From: Halovivax cerinus
GTDB lineage: Archaea; Halobacteriota; Halobacteria; Halobacteriales; Natrialbaceae
Assembly (NCBI RefSeq): GCF_024498195.1
Contig: NZ_CP101824.1
Span: 3,162,001 to 3,226,000, forward strand
Length of the DNA: 64,000 bases
Direction of reading: 5' to 3'
The notes under the pieces were generated by a model. That model was given only the letters and a program-made list of their open reading frames with translations, had not been told where the DNA came from and did not search any database. Shown here one piece after another: positions 27,629 through 36,542 of this stretch. Each line of letters begins with the position of its first letter. Within the stretch, counting starts at the first letter, position 1. A program made the position numbers and the translations under genes.

Positions 27629-29151
27629 CGCCGACGGACTGGCCCACGACCGACCTCTGTCGACTGCGCGCGACCACCACGCCGAATCGAACGGCCCTCG
27701 TCGACGCCGACGACGGTCGCCGGTGGACGTACCGGGAACTCGACGACGTAGTGACGACGCTCGCGGGTCGCCTCGACGTCGAGACGGATGCTCGGGTCGG
27801 AACGCTCCTGTCTACGGGGCCGCGACTCGTCACGACGGCGTTCGCCGTCGCCCGACTCGGGGGGACGCTGGTACTCTTGCCACCCGACGAATCGAACGAC
27901 TCCCTCGTCGAGAAAGCCTCGCAGGCGTCACTGGACGGGCTCGTCACCGCCACTGAGACAGATCCGCTCGGCGAATCACTCGCGTCACGCTGTGACGTCG
28001 ACCGTATCGTCACGCTACACGACGTTCCGACCGCGCCGGGTGACGGAGCGAGCCGCCGCGACGATCCGTCGGACGCGACGGGGACGGCGACGATGGACGC
28101 CGCCGAGCTCGGGCCTGACCACACGCAGGTCGTCGTCTTCACCTCCGGAACGACCGGGACACCCAAAGGGGTCAGAGTGACGACATCGAATCTCCGGTCG
28201 AGCGCGGTCGCGTCTGCGTTCCGCCTCGGCGTCGATCCGGACGACCGGTGGCTGGTCCCGCTCCCGCAACACCACATGGGCGGATTTGCCCCGGTCGTCA
28301 GATCGGCGCTGTACGGAACGACGCTCGTCACGACGCGGTCGACGGAACCGCACGAGATAGCCCGGATCGTCGAGGACATCCGATGTACGGGCACATCGGT
28401 CGTTCCGACGATGGTTCGGTCCCTCCTCGAGTGGGGGTGGGACCCGCCGTCGCACCTCCGGTTCGTCCTCACTGGCGGTGCACCGACGCCATCGGAGCTC
28501 GTAACGGCGTGTGGAGACGCCGGGATTCCGATCTGTCCGAGTTACGGTGCGAGCGAGACCGCCTCACAGATCGCGACAGCGACACCGGACCAGGCTCGAC
28601 GGCGTCCCGACAGCGTCGGACACCCACTCGTCGGCACGAGTATCGAACTAGTCGGCGAGGACGGCACCCCCGTCGACCAGGGTGAAACGGGTGAGGTGAT
28701 CGTCTCGGGCCCGACGGTCTCCCCAGGATACCTGGATCCGGCACAGACGGCGGCTGCGTTCGAGGACGGTCGGTTCCGAACGGGCGATCTCGGTCACCTG
28801 GACGACGGTGCTCTCTACGTCACCGGCCGTCGGAGCGATCGGATCGTCACCGGCGGCGAGACGGTCGATCCGACCGAAGTCGCCCACACGCTGTGTGAAC
28901 ACCGGTCGGTCACGGACGCAGCCGTCGTCGGCCTTCGAGACGACCGCTGGGGCGAACGAGTTGGCGCAGCCATCGTCCTCGATTCCGACGCTGGCGACGT
29001 CGATCGGGCGGCGCTCGAACGGTTCTGCGACGACCGGTTCGCGCCCCACAAACGGCCGCGTACGATCGCCTTCGTCGATACCCTCCCGAGAACGGACTCG
29101 GGAACCGTCGACAGGAACGCCGTCCGGACGCGACTGGAGACGGATCGGTAA
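27625..29151 (+). CDS. menE: o-Succinylbenzoate-CoA ligase MenE
   Basis: 508 residues with a GTG start at 27625 inside the menC stop. An adenylate-forming enzyme that activates o-succinylbenzoate to its CoA ester. Motifs: the P-loop FTSGTTGTPKGV at about 175-186, SYGASETASQ, the hinge TGDLGHLDDGALYVTGRRSDRI and a C-terminal catalytic region where the usual PRTxSGKxxR reads PRTDSGTVDRNAVR. The expected catalytic Lys of that motif is Thr here, which deserves a check. It completes the men set in this window. Confidence 0.9.
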   Translation: MTPTDWPTTDLCRLRATTTPNRTALVDADDGRRWTYRELDDVVTTLAGRLDVETDARVGTLLSTGPRLVTTAFAVARLGGTLVLLPPDESNDSLVEKASQASLDGLVTATETDPLGESLASRCDVDRIVTLHDVPTAPGDGASRRDDPSDATGTATMDAAELGPDHTQVVVFTSGTTGTPKGVRVTTSNLRSSAVASAFRLGVDPDDRWLVPLPQHHMGGFAPVVRSALYGTTLVTTRSTEPHEIARIVEDIRCTGTSVVPTMVRSLLEWGWDPPSHLRFVLTGGAPTPSELVTACGDAGIPICPSYGASETASQIATATPDQARRRPDSVGHPLVGTSIELVGEDGTPVDQGETGEVIVSGPTVSPGYLDPAQTAAAFEDGRFRTGDLGHLDDGALYVTGRRSDRIVTGGETVDPTEVAHTLCEHRSVTDAAVVGLRDDRWGERVGAAIVLDSDAGDVDRAALERFCDDRFAPHKRPRTIAFVDTLPRTDSGTVDRNAVRTRLETDR

Positions 29152-29333
29152 CTGCTCGTACGACGGTTTCCCGGACGGGGACGGAAACGTATCTGGAGAC
29201 GGCACGCTGTCTCCCGGATACGAGAACGTGTGAAACCACACCGAGTGGACAGCGACGGCACGATCGAGAGGCGGGACGGAACTGATGGCTACAGAGCGGC
29301 GGGTGACGAACGCACGAGATTCTCCGGTCGGTC

Positions 29334-29909
29334 CTAGTTCTCAGACTGAAGGTCCTGGAACGCACCGACGAAATCGTCGTGGGACTGCATGTCGGAGACG
29401 CTCGCGTCGACTTCCGACCGGAGTTCGTCGACGCGGTCGATCAACTCCTGGTACTCGTCGTTGTTCTCGAGTTCACGCTCGGCCTTCTCAGACTCGAGGA
29501 GCGCCTTCTTCGAGACCAGCGAGTAGTACTCCTGAATGTCGGATTCGTACGCTGATCGACTCGTGACCTGGTCGATCATCGTGAGTAGTTCCTCCTTCGA
29601 CACAGGCTTGACGAGATAATCGTCGAATCCCATTTCGATTATGTCGAAGTCGGGATCGACGGCGGTTACCATGACGACGCGACAGTCGTATCCAGCGTCA
29701 CGGAGCGCTTCGAGAACTTCGTCACCGGAGAGACCCGGCATCCGCCTGTCGAGCAGGACGATCTCGACGGAGTCACTCATCTTCGAGAGGGCCTCGTCGC
29801 CGTCGTACGCGGTTTCGACGGGGCGCTCGGTACCGATCCAGGCTGCAAAGAGATCCGCCAGTCTGGCCTCGTCGTCGACGACGAGTACTTCCGGCTCCTC
29901 GTCACTCAT
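29334..29909 (-). CDS. HalX-domain response regulator
   Basis: 191 residues. An N-terminal receiver domain (1-115) has the acidic pair VDDE (11-14), phospho-acceptor Asp54 in VLLDRRMPG, a Thr in VMVTAVDP and Lys in YLVKPVS. A C-terminal HalX domain (about 120-185) is a helical, coiled segment typical of haloarchaeal regulators. There is no classical DNA-binding domain. No histidine kinase is adjacent, so the partner kinase is orphaned from this locus. Confidence 0.92.
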   Translation of the reverse strand: MSDEEPEVLVVDDEARLADLFAAWIGTERPVETAYDGDEALSKMSDSVEIVLLDRRMPGLSGDEVLEALRDAGYDCRVVMVTAVDPDFDIIEMGFDDYLVKPVSKEELLTMIDQVTSRSAYESDIQEYYSLVSKKALLESEKAERELENNDEYQELIDRVDELRSEVDASVSDMQSHDDFVGAFQDLQSEN

Positions 29910-30286
29910 CGACCAACACCTCCCACTCGGTCACGATCGATTCGACCACATGCCCGAATGGGTTCACTCCGTGATAAATCTCGCGACCAGTTATCATATT
30001 TCCAATATTATATTTCCAATGGTTGCTTCGGCCGTTGCGAACGGACAGGCCGGACCGAACGCACCGGCCACACCGACGCGGTTTCTTGCCCACAGATGCT
30101 GATGGGGATGCACGCCCGCTCTGGACGGAGTAATCGGACGATACTCGAGTTCTATCCGGTTCGATGACACGTTTCGATAGCCACCTCGGAACGTGACACC
30201 ACGGCGAGCCCAGGATACAGGTAGCGTTCATACATGTGAATCGCAGCTTCTCAGAATTACACGTCGGAGACGACACCGTACCGCCC
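29910..30286. other. Intergenic stretch of about 380 bp
   Basis: Holds the upstream region of the HalX gene. An AT-rich palindromic string lies at about 29993-30020 (ATATTTCCAATATTATATTTCCAAT), with ATATTTCCAAT and TATATTTCCAAT in direct repeat 15 bp apart, where promoter or operator elements are likely. No gene or structured RNA is recognised. Confidence 0.45.
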
Positions 30287-32260
30287 TTACTGGCCCTCGA
30301 ATTCCGGATCGCGGTCGGACTGGAACGCGGAGAGCCCCTCCCAGAGGTCGTCCGTCGTAAAGAGATGCCCGAAGGAACTGGACTCGACTTCGAGGCCAGC
30401 GTCGACGCCGTCGCGACCGGCGAGCATCGCGCGCTTGGTGAATTTCATCGCGATCGGCGGGCCGGCTGCGAGGTCACGTGCCAGTTCCCACGCCCGCTCC
30501 TCGAACTCGTCGGTCGGGACGACCTCGTTTACGAACCCGTAGTCGGCCATCGTCTCCGGATCGTAATCGTTGCGCGCGGTGAAGATGATCTCCTTGGCTC
30601 GGCCTTCGCCGACGATGCGCGGCAGGCGCTGGGTACCGCCCCAGCCTGGGAGGAGCCCGAGATTGTGCTCCGGTTGACCGAACTGCGAGCGCTCGCTGGC
30701 GATGCGCATGTCTGCGCAGGCCGATAGCTCCATGCCGCCGCCGAGGCAGTAGCCGTCGATCGCGGCGAGGACGGGAACCGGAATCTCCTCGAAGCGTCCG
30801 AAAACGCGCTGACCGAGCCGCGACAGATCGGCCGCTTCGATACCGCTCCCAGCCGCCGCGGTCGAGGCGTCGAACCCGGCCGAGAACGCACGGTCACCAT
30901 CACCAGTGAGGAGGATCGCGCGAACGGCGTCGTCCTCGACGAGTGTGTCGACGGCGTCGTCGATCTCTTCGATCATGTCCGTCGTGATCGTGTTCATCCG
31001 GTGTGCTCGGTCGATGGCGAGGTGTCCGACCGAGTCCTGGACAGTGACCGCGATCGAGTCGTAGTCGTAGCCGTCTGCGTCCTCGGATCCGACCGATTCG
31101 TAGAACTGGCCGTCCTCGACGAAGTCGGCGAACGCGTCGGACGGTTCGTGACGGGCGGCCCCGCTATCCTCGTGAGCCGTTTCGAGCGCGTCGTACAACG
31201 CCTCGAGCCCGCGGTCGTCGGCCATCTTGGCCGGACCGTCCGGGAAGCCGGCGCCGAGTTGCATCGCACGATCGATCGCGTCCGGCCCCGCGACGTCGTC
31301 GTCGATCAGCTGGGCGACCTCGTCGGCCATGACGGCCAACAGGCGGTCCTCGATCCACTCGGCACCGGCGTCGGTCGGGATCTCGACGCCCTCGCCGTCC
31401 TCGTAATCGTAGACACCTTTGCCGGTCTTCTTTCCGAGTTCGCCCGCCTCGACCTTCTCCTCGGTCATCGGGCACGGCTCGTAGGCCTCACCCAGCGTCT
31501 CGTGCATGTACTCCTGCACGTGGAGGCCCACGTCGAGACCGACCTGATCCGTGAGTTCGAACAACCCCATCGGGAGGCCCATGTCGTAGCTCGCCGTGGA
31601 GTCGACCTCCTCGACGGTGGCTTCGTCCTCGTAGACCATCCACGCCGCCTCGTTCATCAGCGGAACGAGCACGCGGTTGACGATGAAGCCGGGTGAATCC
31701 TTGTGGACGCGGACGGGTGTCTTCCCGAAGTCCTCGGCCAGGGATCCGATCGCATCGAGCGTCTCGTCGGACGAGTGCGCGCCCGAGATGACCTCGACGA
31801 GTTGCATGCGCACCGGCGGGTTGAAGAAGTGCATCCCACAGAACTGCGCCGGTCGATCGGTCACCTCCGACAGCTCAGTGATCGAGAGACTGGACGTGTT
31901 CGTCGCGAAGATGGCGCGATCGGGGGCGTGCGCCTCGACGTCCTGGTACACCTCCGTCTTGATGTCCATCTTCTCCGGAACGGCCTCGATGACGACGTCG
32001 GCGTCGCCGACCGCCTCGCCCACGTCGACGAGCGGCGTGATCCGGTCGAGCGCCTCGTCGGCGTCGTCGTCGGAGATCTGCTCACGCTCTGCCAGTTTCC
32101 CGAGCGACCACTCGATCTGATCGTAGCCGTCCTGGACGAACTCTTCGTTGACGTCACGCATGGTCACGTCGTAGCCGGCCAGTGCCGCTACCTCCGCGAT
32201 TCCGTGGCCCATGTTGCCAGCCCCGAGAACTGCGACGGTGTTGATGTCGTCTACGTCCAT
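30287..32260 (-). CDS. Fused 3-hydroxyacyl-CoA dehydrogenase / enoyl-CoA hydratase
   Basis: 657 residues from the ATG at 32260 (MDVDDINTVAVLGAG). Residues 1-385 are the NAD-dependent 3-hydroxyacyl-CoA dehydrogenase. They include the dinucleotide fold VAVLGAGNMGHGIAE and SSLSITELSE, the substrate/catalytic region GMHFFNPPVRMQLVE and the C-terminal domain VNRVLVPLMNEAAWM. Residues about 400-657 are a crotonase-fold enoyl-CoA hydratase with FSAGFDAS, AAIDGYCLGGGMELSACADMRIAS and the glutamate region PEHNLGLLPGWGGTQRLPR. The order HADH-ECH is the reverse of bacterial FadB. It is divergent from an acyl-CoA dehydrogenase gene, so both belong to beta-oxidation. Confidence 0.94.
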   Translation of the reverse strand: MDVDDINTVAVLGAGNMGHGIAEVAALAGYDVTMRDVNEEFVQDGYDQIEWSLGKLAEREQISDDDADEALDRITPLVDVGEAVGDADVVIEAVPEKMDIKTEVYQDVEAHAPDRAIFATNTSSLSITELSEVTDRPAQFCGMHFFNPPVRMQLVEVISGAHSSDETLDAIGSLAEDFGKTPVRVHKDSPGFIVNRVLVPLMNEAAWMVYEDEATVEEVDSTASYDMGLPMGLFELTDQVGLDVGLHVQEYMHETLGEAYEPCPMTEEKVEAGELGKKTGKGVYDYEDGEGVEIPTDAGAEWIEDRLLAVMADEVAQLIDDDVAGPDAIDRAMQLGAGFPDGPAKMADDRGLEALYDALETAHEDSGAARHEPSDAFADFVEDGQFYESVGSEDADGYDYDSIAVTVQDSVGHLAIDRAHRMNTITTDMIEEIDDAVDTLVEDDAVRAILLTGDGDRAFSAGFDASTAAAGSGIEAADLSRLGQRVFGRFEEIPVPVLAAIDGYCLGGGMELSACADMRIASERSQFGQPEHNLGLLPGWGGTQRLPRIVGEGRAKEIIFTARNDYDPETMADYGFVNEVVPTDEFEERAWELARDLAAGPPIAMKFTKRAMLAGRDGVDAGLEVESSSFGHLFTTDDLWEGLSAFQSDRDPEFEGQ

Positions 32261-32375
32261 GTCAATATATGCGACGTGATCCCGTTTCAACGTTTCCCTC
32301 CGGGACGCCGAAAACGCCGTTTCAGTTTACTTCGGGTTACAAAACACTTTACGGCTATGGCGTCGTGTCACACAC

Positions 32376-33530
32376 ATGGACTTCGAACTCACCGACGAGC
32401 AGAAACAGCTTCGCGAGGAGGTTCGACGCTTCGCGGAGAACGAGATCGCCCCCGTCGCCGAGGAGTACGACGTCGAAGAGAAGTACCCCCACGAGATAAT
32501 CGAGAAGGCTGCCGACATGGGCCTGCTCGGTCCACACATCCCCATCGAGTACGGCGGCGCGGGCTACGGCTCACTCGAGGTCGCCATGATCGTCGAAGAG
32601 CTGTTCGCCGTCGACGCCGGCATCGGCCTCTCGCTCATCTCGACATCGTTCGGCTGTGAGGCCATCATCGCCTTCGGCACCGACGAGCAGAAAGAACGGT
32701 TCCTCGAACCCGTCGCTGCCGGCGAGGCCATCACCGGCGCCGCTATCTCAGAACCGGACACCGGCTCCGACGTCTCTTCCGTCTCCACGCGCGCGGAGAA
32801 GGACGGAGACGAGTGGGTCCTCAACGGCAACAAGATGTGGATTACGAACGGCTCCGTCGGCGACTACTTCGTCGTTCTCGCCGAGACCAACCCCGACGCC
32901 GAAGGGCGCTACAACGGATTCTCCCAGATCGTCGTCGAATCCGACCGTGACGGCTTCGAAGCCGAGAAGATCACTGGCAAACTGGGCATTCGTGCCTCCG
33001 ACACCGCCGAACTCATCTTCGACGATGTCCGCGTCCCCGAAGAGAACCTCATCGGCACACGCGACGCCGCGTTCATGCAACAGATGCAGTTCTTCGACGA
33101 GACACGTACCGCCGTCGCCGCCCAGGGCGTCGGCATCGCGAAGGGCGCGCTCGAGGCCGCCAGCGAGTACGCCCAGGACCGCGAGCAGTTCGGCCGGCCG
33201 ATCTCGGACTTCCAGGCCATCCAGCACAAACTCGCCGACATGGCCACCGAGACCGAGGCCGCGCGCAACCTCACCTACAAGGCCGCCTGGAAGGTCGACC
33301 AGGGCGAAGACATCACGCAACTGGCCTCCATGGCCAAGGAGTTCGCCTCACGCGTCGCCGTCGACGCCGCCAACGAGGCCGTCCAGATCCACGGCGGCGC
33401 CGGCTTCGTCAACGACTTCCCCGTCGAACGCTTCTACCGCGACGCCAAGATCACCCAGATCTACGAAGGAACCACCGAGATCCAGAAGAACATCATCGCG
33501 CGCGAGCTGCTGGGCAAGGGCGCGTTCTAG
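32376..33530 (+). CDS. acd: Acyl-CoA dehydrogenase
   Basis: 384 residues, full length for the FAD acyl-CoA dehydrogenase family. It has the FAD-contact motif [14 protein letters not shown], then WITNG, the [20 protein letters not shown] block and the C-terminal [19 protein letters not shown] with the catalytic base Glu in YEGTTE. It oxidises acyl-CoA to enoyl-CoA with electrons passed to ETF. A TATA-like CTTTACGG (about 32346) precedes the ATG at 32376. Codon usage is unusually C-ending, suggesting high expression. Divergent from the HADH/ECH gene. Confidence 0.95.
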   Translation: MDFELTDEQKQLREEVRRFAENEIAPVAEEYDVEEKYPHEIIEKAADMGLLGPHIPIEYGGAGYGSLEVAMIVEELFAVDAGIGLSLISTSFGCEAIIAFGTDEQKERFLEPVAAGEAITGAAISEPDTGSDVSSVSTRAEKDGDEWVLNGNKMWITNGSVGDYFVVLAETNPDAEGRYNGFSQIVVESDRDGFEAEKITGKLGIRASDTAELIFDDVRVPEENLIGTRDAAFMQQMQFFDETRTAVAAQGVGIAKGALEAASEYAQDREQFGRPISDFQAIQHKLADMATETEAARNLTYKAAWKVDQGEDITQLASMAKEFASRVAVDAANEAVQIHGGAGFVNDFPVERFYRDAKITQIYEGTTEIQKNIIARELLGKGAF

Positions 33531-33554
33531 AACCGAACTTTTTCTCTGCGCTCT

Positions 33555-33592
33555 GGCGGAACGTGCGCCAGCAATGCTGGCGACGTTCCGCC
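33555..33592. terminator. Long hairpin after acd
   Basis: GGCGGAACGT-G-CGCCAGC pairs with GCTGGCGACGTTCCGCC around a 3-nt AAT loop: 17 paired bases with one bulged G. It begins 25 nt after the acd stop and follows a CTTTTTCTCT tract, the likely archaeal termination signal. It may stabilise the 3' end of an abundant mRNA. Confidence 0.55.
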
Positions 33593-33637
33593 GACGCTCG
33601 GAAAAACTTCGATGAAAAGCACTCCTCCCTCCCCGAC

Positions 33638-33696
33638 AGCCGCGCTTCGCGCGGCTTCTCGGTCAGTCGTCGGCCCGCTCGCAGCCTGACGGCTGC
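33638..33696. repeat. Two further palindromes downstream of acd
   Basis: AGCCGCGC-TTC-GCGCGGCT (33638-33656) and GCAGCC-TGAC-GGCTGC (33681-33696) are perfect hairpins following the one at 33555. The 33531-33786 gap holds nothing else identifiable. Their form is like REP-type palindromes found after haloarchaeal genes. Confidence 0.55.
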
Positions 33697-33786
33697 TCGC
33701 GGTTATCCATTCCAACCCGGCCAGCCTTCCCCCCGGGTCGCACACCCTCACTACCGTTCAGGTGCGCTCACGGTCTTAGAAGTCGG

Positions 33787-34257
33787 TCACGAGTCGCTGT
33801 CGGAATCCGTATCTCCATCGCCGCTGTCCGAATCCGTATCTCCATCGCCGCTGTCCGAATCCGAATCACCATCATCGCCATCCGAGTCTGCATCCCCGTC
33901 GCCGCTGTCCGAATCCGTATCGCCGTCCTCAACAGAGGCCCGAGCGGGTGGGTTCGATTGGGTCGTTGCAGTGGCGCGTTCGGCCGACTTCGGATCCGAT
34001 CGGCGGGCGCGGCTCGCGGAACGCTCGTCGGGTTCGAAGTCCCGTTCGGCCGGTGTGGACCAGCCGATCGAGAAGAGGACGATCGGCGGGAGGACGTACG
34101 ACGCGATGGCCAGGAGCGCGAACAACGAGTCCACGAAGACGAGGATTCCGAAAATAGCGAGGAGTGCAACCGAAAGGGCGTGGATCGGTGTCTCCACGTA
34201 CCGTCGATAGAACTGCCAGAAATCCCGAAGGGTCCCGCCACCGGTGCTCGTCGTCAC
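33787..34257 (-). CDS. Small membrane protein with Asp/Ser/Gly repeat tail
   Basis: 156 residues. The N-terminal part carries two hydrophobic helices (HALSVALLAIFGILVFVDSL and LLAIASYVLPPIVLFSIG). An Arg/Ser-rich segment follows. The last about 45 residues are a near-pure repeat of GDGDTDSDS encoded by a 27-bp DNA repeat (33796-33930). The DxDxDG-like spacing resembles Ca-binding repeats, but it may be only low complexity grown by replication slippage. Function unknown. Confidence 0.65.
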   Translation of the reverse strand: MTTSTGGGTLRDFWQFYRRYVETPIHALSVALLAIFGILVFVDSLFALLAIASYVLPPIVLFSIGWSTPAERDFEPDERSASRARRSDPKSAERATATTQSNPPARASVEDGDTDSDSGDGDADSDGDDGDSDSDSGDGDTDSDSGDGDTDSDSDS

Positions 34258-34350
34258 ACCCTGTGTACGCTCCGAGGACTGAATTCGTTTCGGGTGCCCC
34301 GGATGCGGGAGTCGATCCGGCCGTCCATCCGACGATCGGTGGAGAGGCGC

Positions 34351-35664
34351 TCAATCGTCGCTCGGAACCGGGCCCGACTGGTCCACGTGTTCGCCAACCC
34401 AGGACCCCCTGTCGAAGTCGATCGCGTCGTTCCACGAGGCGACGAGGGTCGTCACCGCGAGATCGCCGCTAATATTCGTCATCGTTCGGAGTCTGTCGAG
34501 GATCGGGTCGACGCCGGCGACGAACGCGACGACGGCGAGTGGGAGGCCGAGCTGGGTCAACACCATCGTGAGCATGATGAGGCCGGCCCCCGGAACGCCA
34601 GCGGCGCCGATACTCGCCAGCACGGCGATGGCGACGACGGTGACCTGTTCGCCGAGGGTCAGGGAGACGCCAGCCAGGTTCGCCGCGAAGATCGCTGCGA
34701 CGCCCTGGTACAGCGCGGTCCCGTCCATGTTGATCGTCGCCCCGAGCGGGAGCGAAAAGCCGTAGACGGACTCGTCGATGTGGAAGTTCTCGTCGGCGTT
34801 CGACATCGTGACCGGAAGTGTGCCGCTGCTCGATCGGATGCTCAACGCCGTGATCAGTGCCTCTTTGGCACCGGCGAGGAAGGCAACGGGGGACTGCCCG
34901 ACCAGCACGAGAATAATCGCACCGAGGTGGACGAGCACCACGTGCAACGCCACGGCGAGCGCCAGCGTCACGATGAGGACGGCGAAGGTCGTGACGGCTT
35001 CCACGCCAGCCTCCGCGAAGACCGCAGCCATCAGGGCAAAGACACCGATCACCCCGTACTCCATGACGCCCCAGACGATCTTGAACATCGCTTCGGCACC
35101 CGCCTCGGCAACGTTGAAGATCGTTTCGACCCCTGCGCTGACTCGACCGTCGTCGGTGGCGTCTCCCACCATCGCCAACGCCAGGCCGAAGACGATGACG
35201 AAGAAGATCGTCGGAAGGATCTCCGCGTTCGCCATCGCACCGATCGGGTTCTCTGGAACGATACCAAGGAGCACCTCTTCGAACGGTGGCGGTGACTGGG
35301 TCTCGGCTTCGCCAGCCGAGAGTTCCAGCCCCGTTCCAGGGTTGATCGCATTCGCGATCGAGAGCCCGATGAACACGGCGGCGGCCGACGTGAGCAAATA
35401 CAGACCGACGACCTGTCCGCCGATCCGACCGAGTTTCGACGGTGTGAGGCCCCTGATCCCCATCAGGAGGGTGAACACGATGACCGGGAGGACGATCATA
35501 CTCAGGAGTCGCACGAAGAGATCACCGAGCGGCAGGAGTCGTGTCGCCGGCGCGCCGACCACGAGACCGACGATCGAGCCGAGGACGAACGCAGCCCCGA
35601 TTCGGTACACGATGGGAATCGACCGATACCGCGACCACGTCGCGAACAGTGTGGAACGTGACAT
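34351..35664 (-). CDS. Dicarboxylate/amino acid:cation symporter (DAACS, GltP/DctA type)
   Basis: 437 residues, the normal size. Imports glutamate/aspartate or C4-dicarboxylates with H+ or Na+. Family motifs are the serine-rich hairpin SIRSSSGTLPVTM (about 295-307), MDGTALYQGVAAIFAANLAG in TM7, and GVPGAGLIMLTMVL in the second hairpin, followed by VDPILDRLRTMTNISGDL with the substrate-binding Asp/Arg/Asn. About eight hydrophobic helices are apparent. Substrate cannot be decided by eye. Confidence 0.93.
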   Translation of the reverse strand: MSRSTLFATWSRYRSIPIVYRIGAAFVLGSIVGLVVGAPATRLLPLGDLFVRLLSMIVLPVIVFTLLMGIRGLTPSKLGRIGGQVVGLYLLTSAAAVFIGLSIANAINPGTGLELSAGEAETQSPPPFEEVLLGIVPENPIGAMANAEILPTIFFVIVFGLALAMVGDATDDGRVSAGVETIFNVAEAGAEAMFKIVWGVMEYGVIGVFALMAAVFAEAGVEAVTTFAVLIVTLALAVALHVVLVHLGAIILVLVGQSPVAFLAGAKEALITALSIRSSSGTLPVTMSNADENFHIDESVYGFSLPLGATINMDGTALYQGVAAIFAANLAGVSLTLGEQVTVVAIAVLASIGAAGVPGAGLIMLTMVLTQLGLPLAVVAFVAGVDPILDRLRTMTNISGDLAVTTLVASWNDAIDFDRGSWVGEHVDQSGPVPSDD

Positions 35665-35795
35665 TGCGTCCTCGGCTCAGCGCATTCCGCGGAGTGTGTT
35701 ATATACCACCATACGTCGCAGTTGGTGAAAACGACCTGCGGCCGAATTCGGCGTCGACCCGTCCGGACCCGAGCGCCGCGAATAGTGTCTCTGCG

Positions 35796-36446
35796 ATGGG
35801 GAGAATCGAAAGGTACGTACCCGACAGGCCCGTTCGGCTGGCACCCAGAATGTTCACCGACGAGGCTCACGACGTGTTGCGAACCGATCCGGTGATGGCA
35901 GAACTCGTCGAGACCTACGATCCGTACACGGAAACGGAGTGGGACGAGTTCGAGCGCCTCTGCGTCTCGATCATCAACCAGCAGCTCTCGACCGCGAGTG
36001 CGAACGCGATCAGAGAGCGAGTGTACGAGGTTCTCGACGGCGAGATAACGCCGGATCGCGTGCTCTCGGCCGCGGATCAGCCGCTGTTGGACGCCGGCCT
36101 CTCGGGAACGAAAGTCGAGTACCTGCGCAACGCCGCCCGCGCGTTCGACGAGAACGATCTCACCCGCTCGGGCCTGGCCACCCACTCGAACGACGAGGTC
36201 GTCGACAGACTGACGGAGATCAAGGGAATCGGCGAGTGGACGGCGGAGATGTACCTCCTGTTCGTCCTCGAACGGCCCGACGTCCTCCCGCTTGGTGATC
36301 TCGCGATTCGTAACGGCATCCAGCAGTTGTACGGTGACGGGGATGAGATGACGCGCGCGGAGATGCGGACCGTCGCGGATCCCTGGCGCCCGTATCGATC
36401 CGTCGGGACGCGATACATCTGGGCCGCCTACGAAGACGACGACTGA
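35796..36446 (+). CDS. alkA: AlkA-type DNA-3-methyladenine glycosylase
   Basis: 216 residues from the ATG at 35796, or 198 from the ATG at 35850 (MFTDEAHDVL). The latter matches the usual start of the domain. The HhH-GPD fold is clear: FERLCVSIINQQLSTASANA, hairpin-helix-hairpin in LTEIKGIGEWTAEMYLLFVL, and the catalytic Asp in PLGDLAIRNGIQ. WRPYRSVGTRYIWAAYE closes the domain. It removes alkylated bases in base-excision repair. Shorter than E. coli AlkA because the N-terminal beta domain is absent. Confidence 0.9.
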   Translation: MGRIERYVPDRPVRLAPRMFTDEAHDVLRTDPVMAELVETYDPYTETEWDEFERLCVSIINQQLSTASANAIRERVYEVLDGEITPDRVLSAADQPLLDAGLSGTKVEYLRNAARAFDENDLTRSGLATHSNDEVVDRLTEIKGIGEWTAEMYLLFVLERPDVLPLGDLAIRNGIQQLYGDGDEMTRAEMRTVADPWRPYRSVGTRYIWAAYEDDD

Positions 36447-36542
36447 GATTGCCTGCAATCGGCCAGCGGAGACCAAGGAGTCGTCCCATCCCGCTGGAAC
36501 GCGGGTGAGGTTTTACGGTACCCGAACACATCCGTCCGAACG

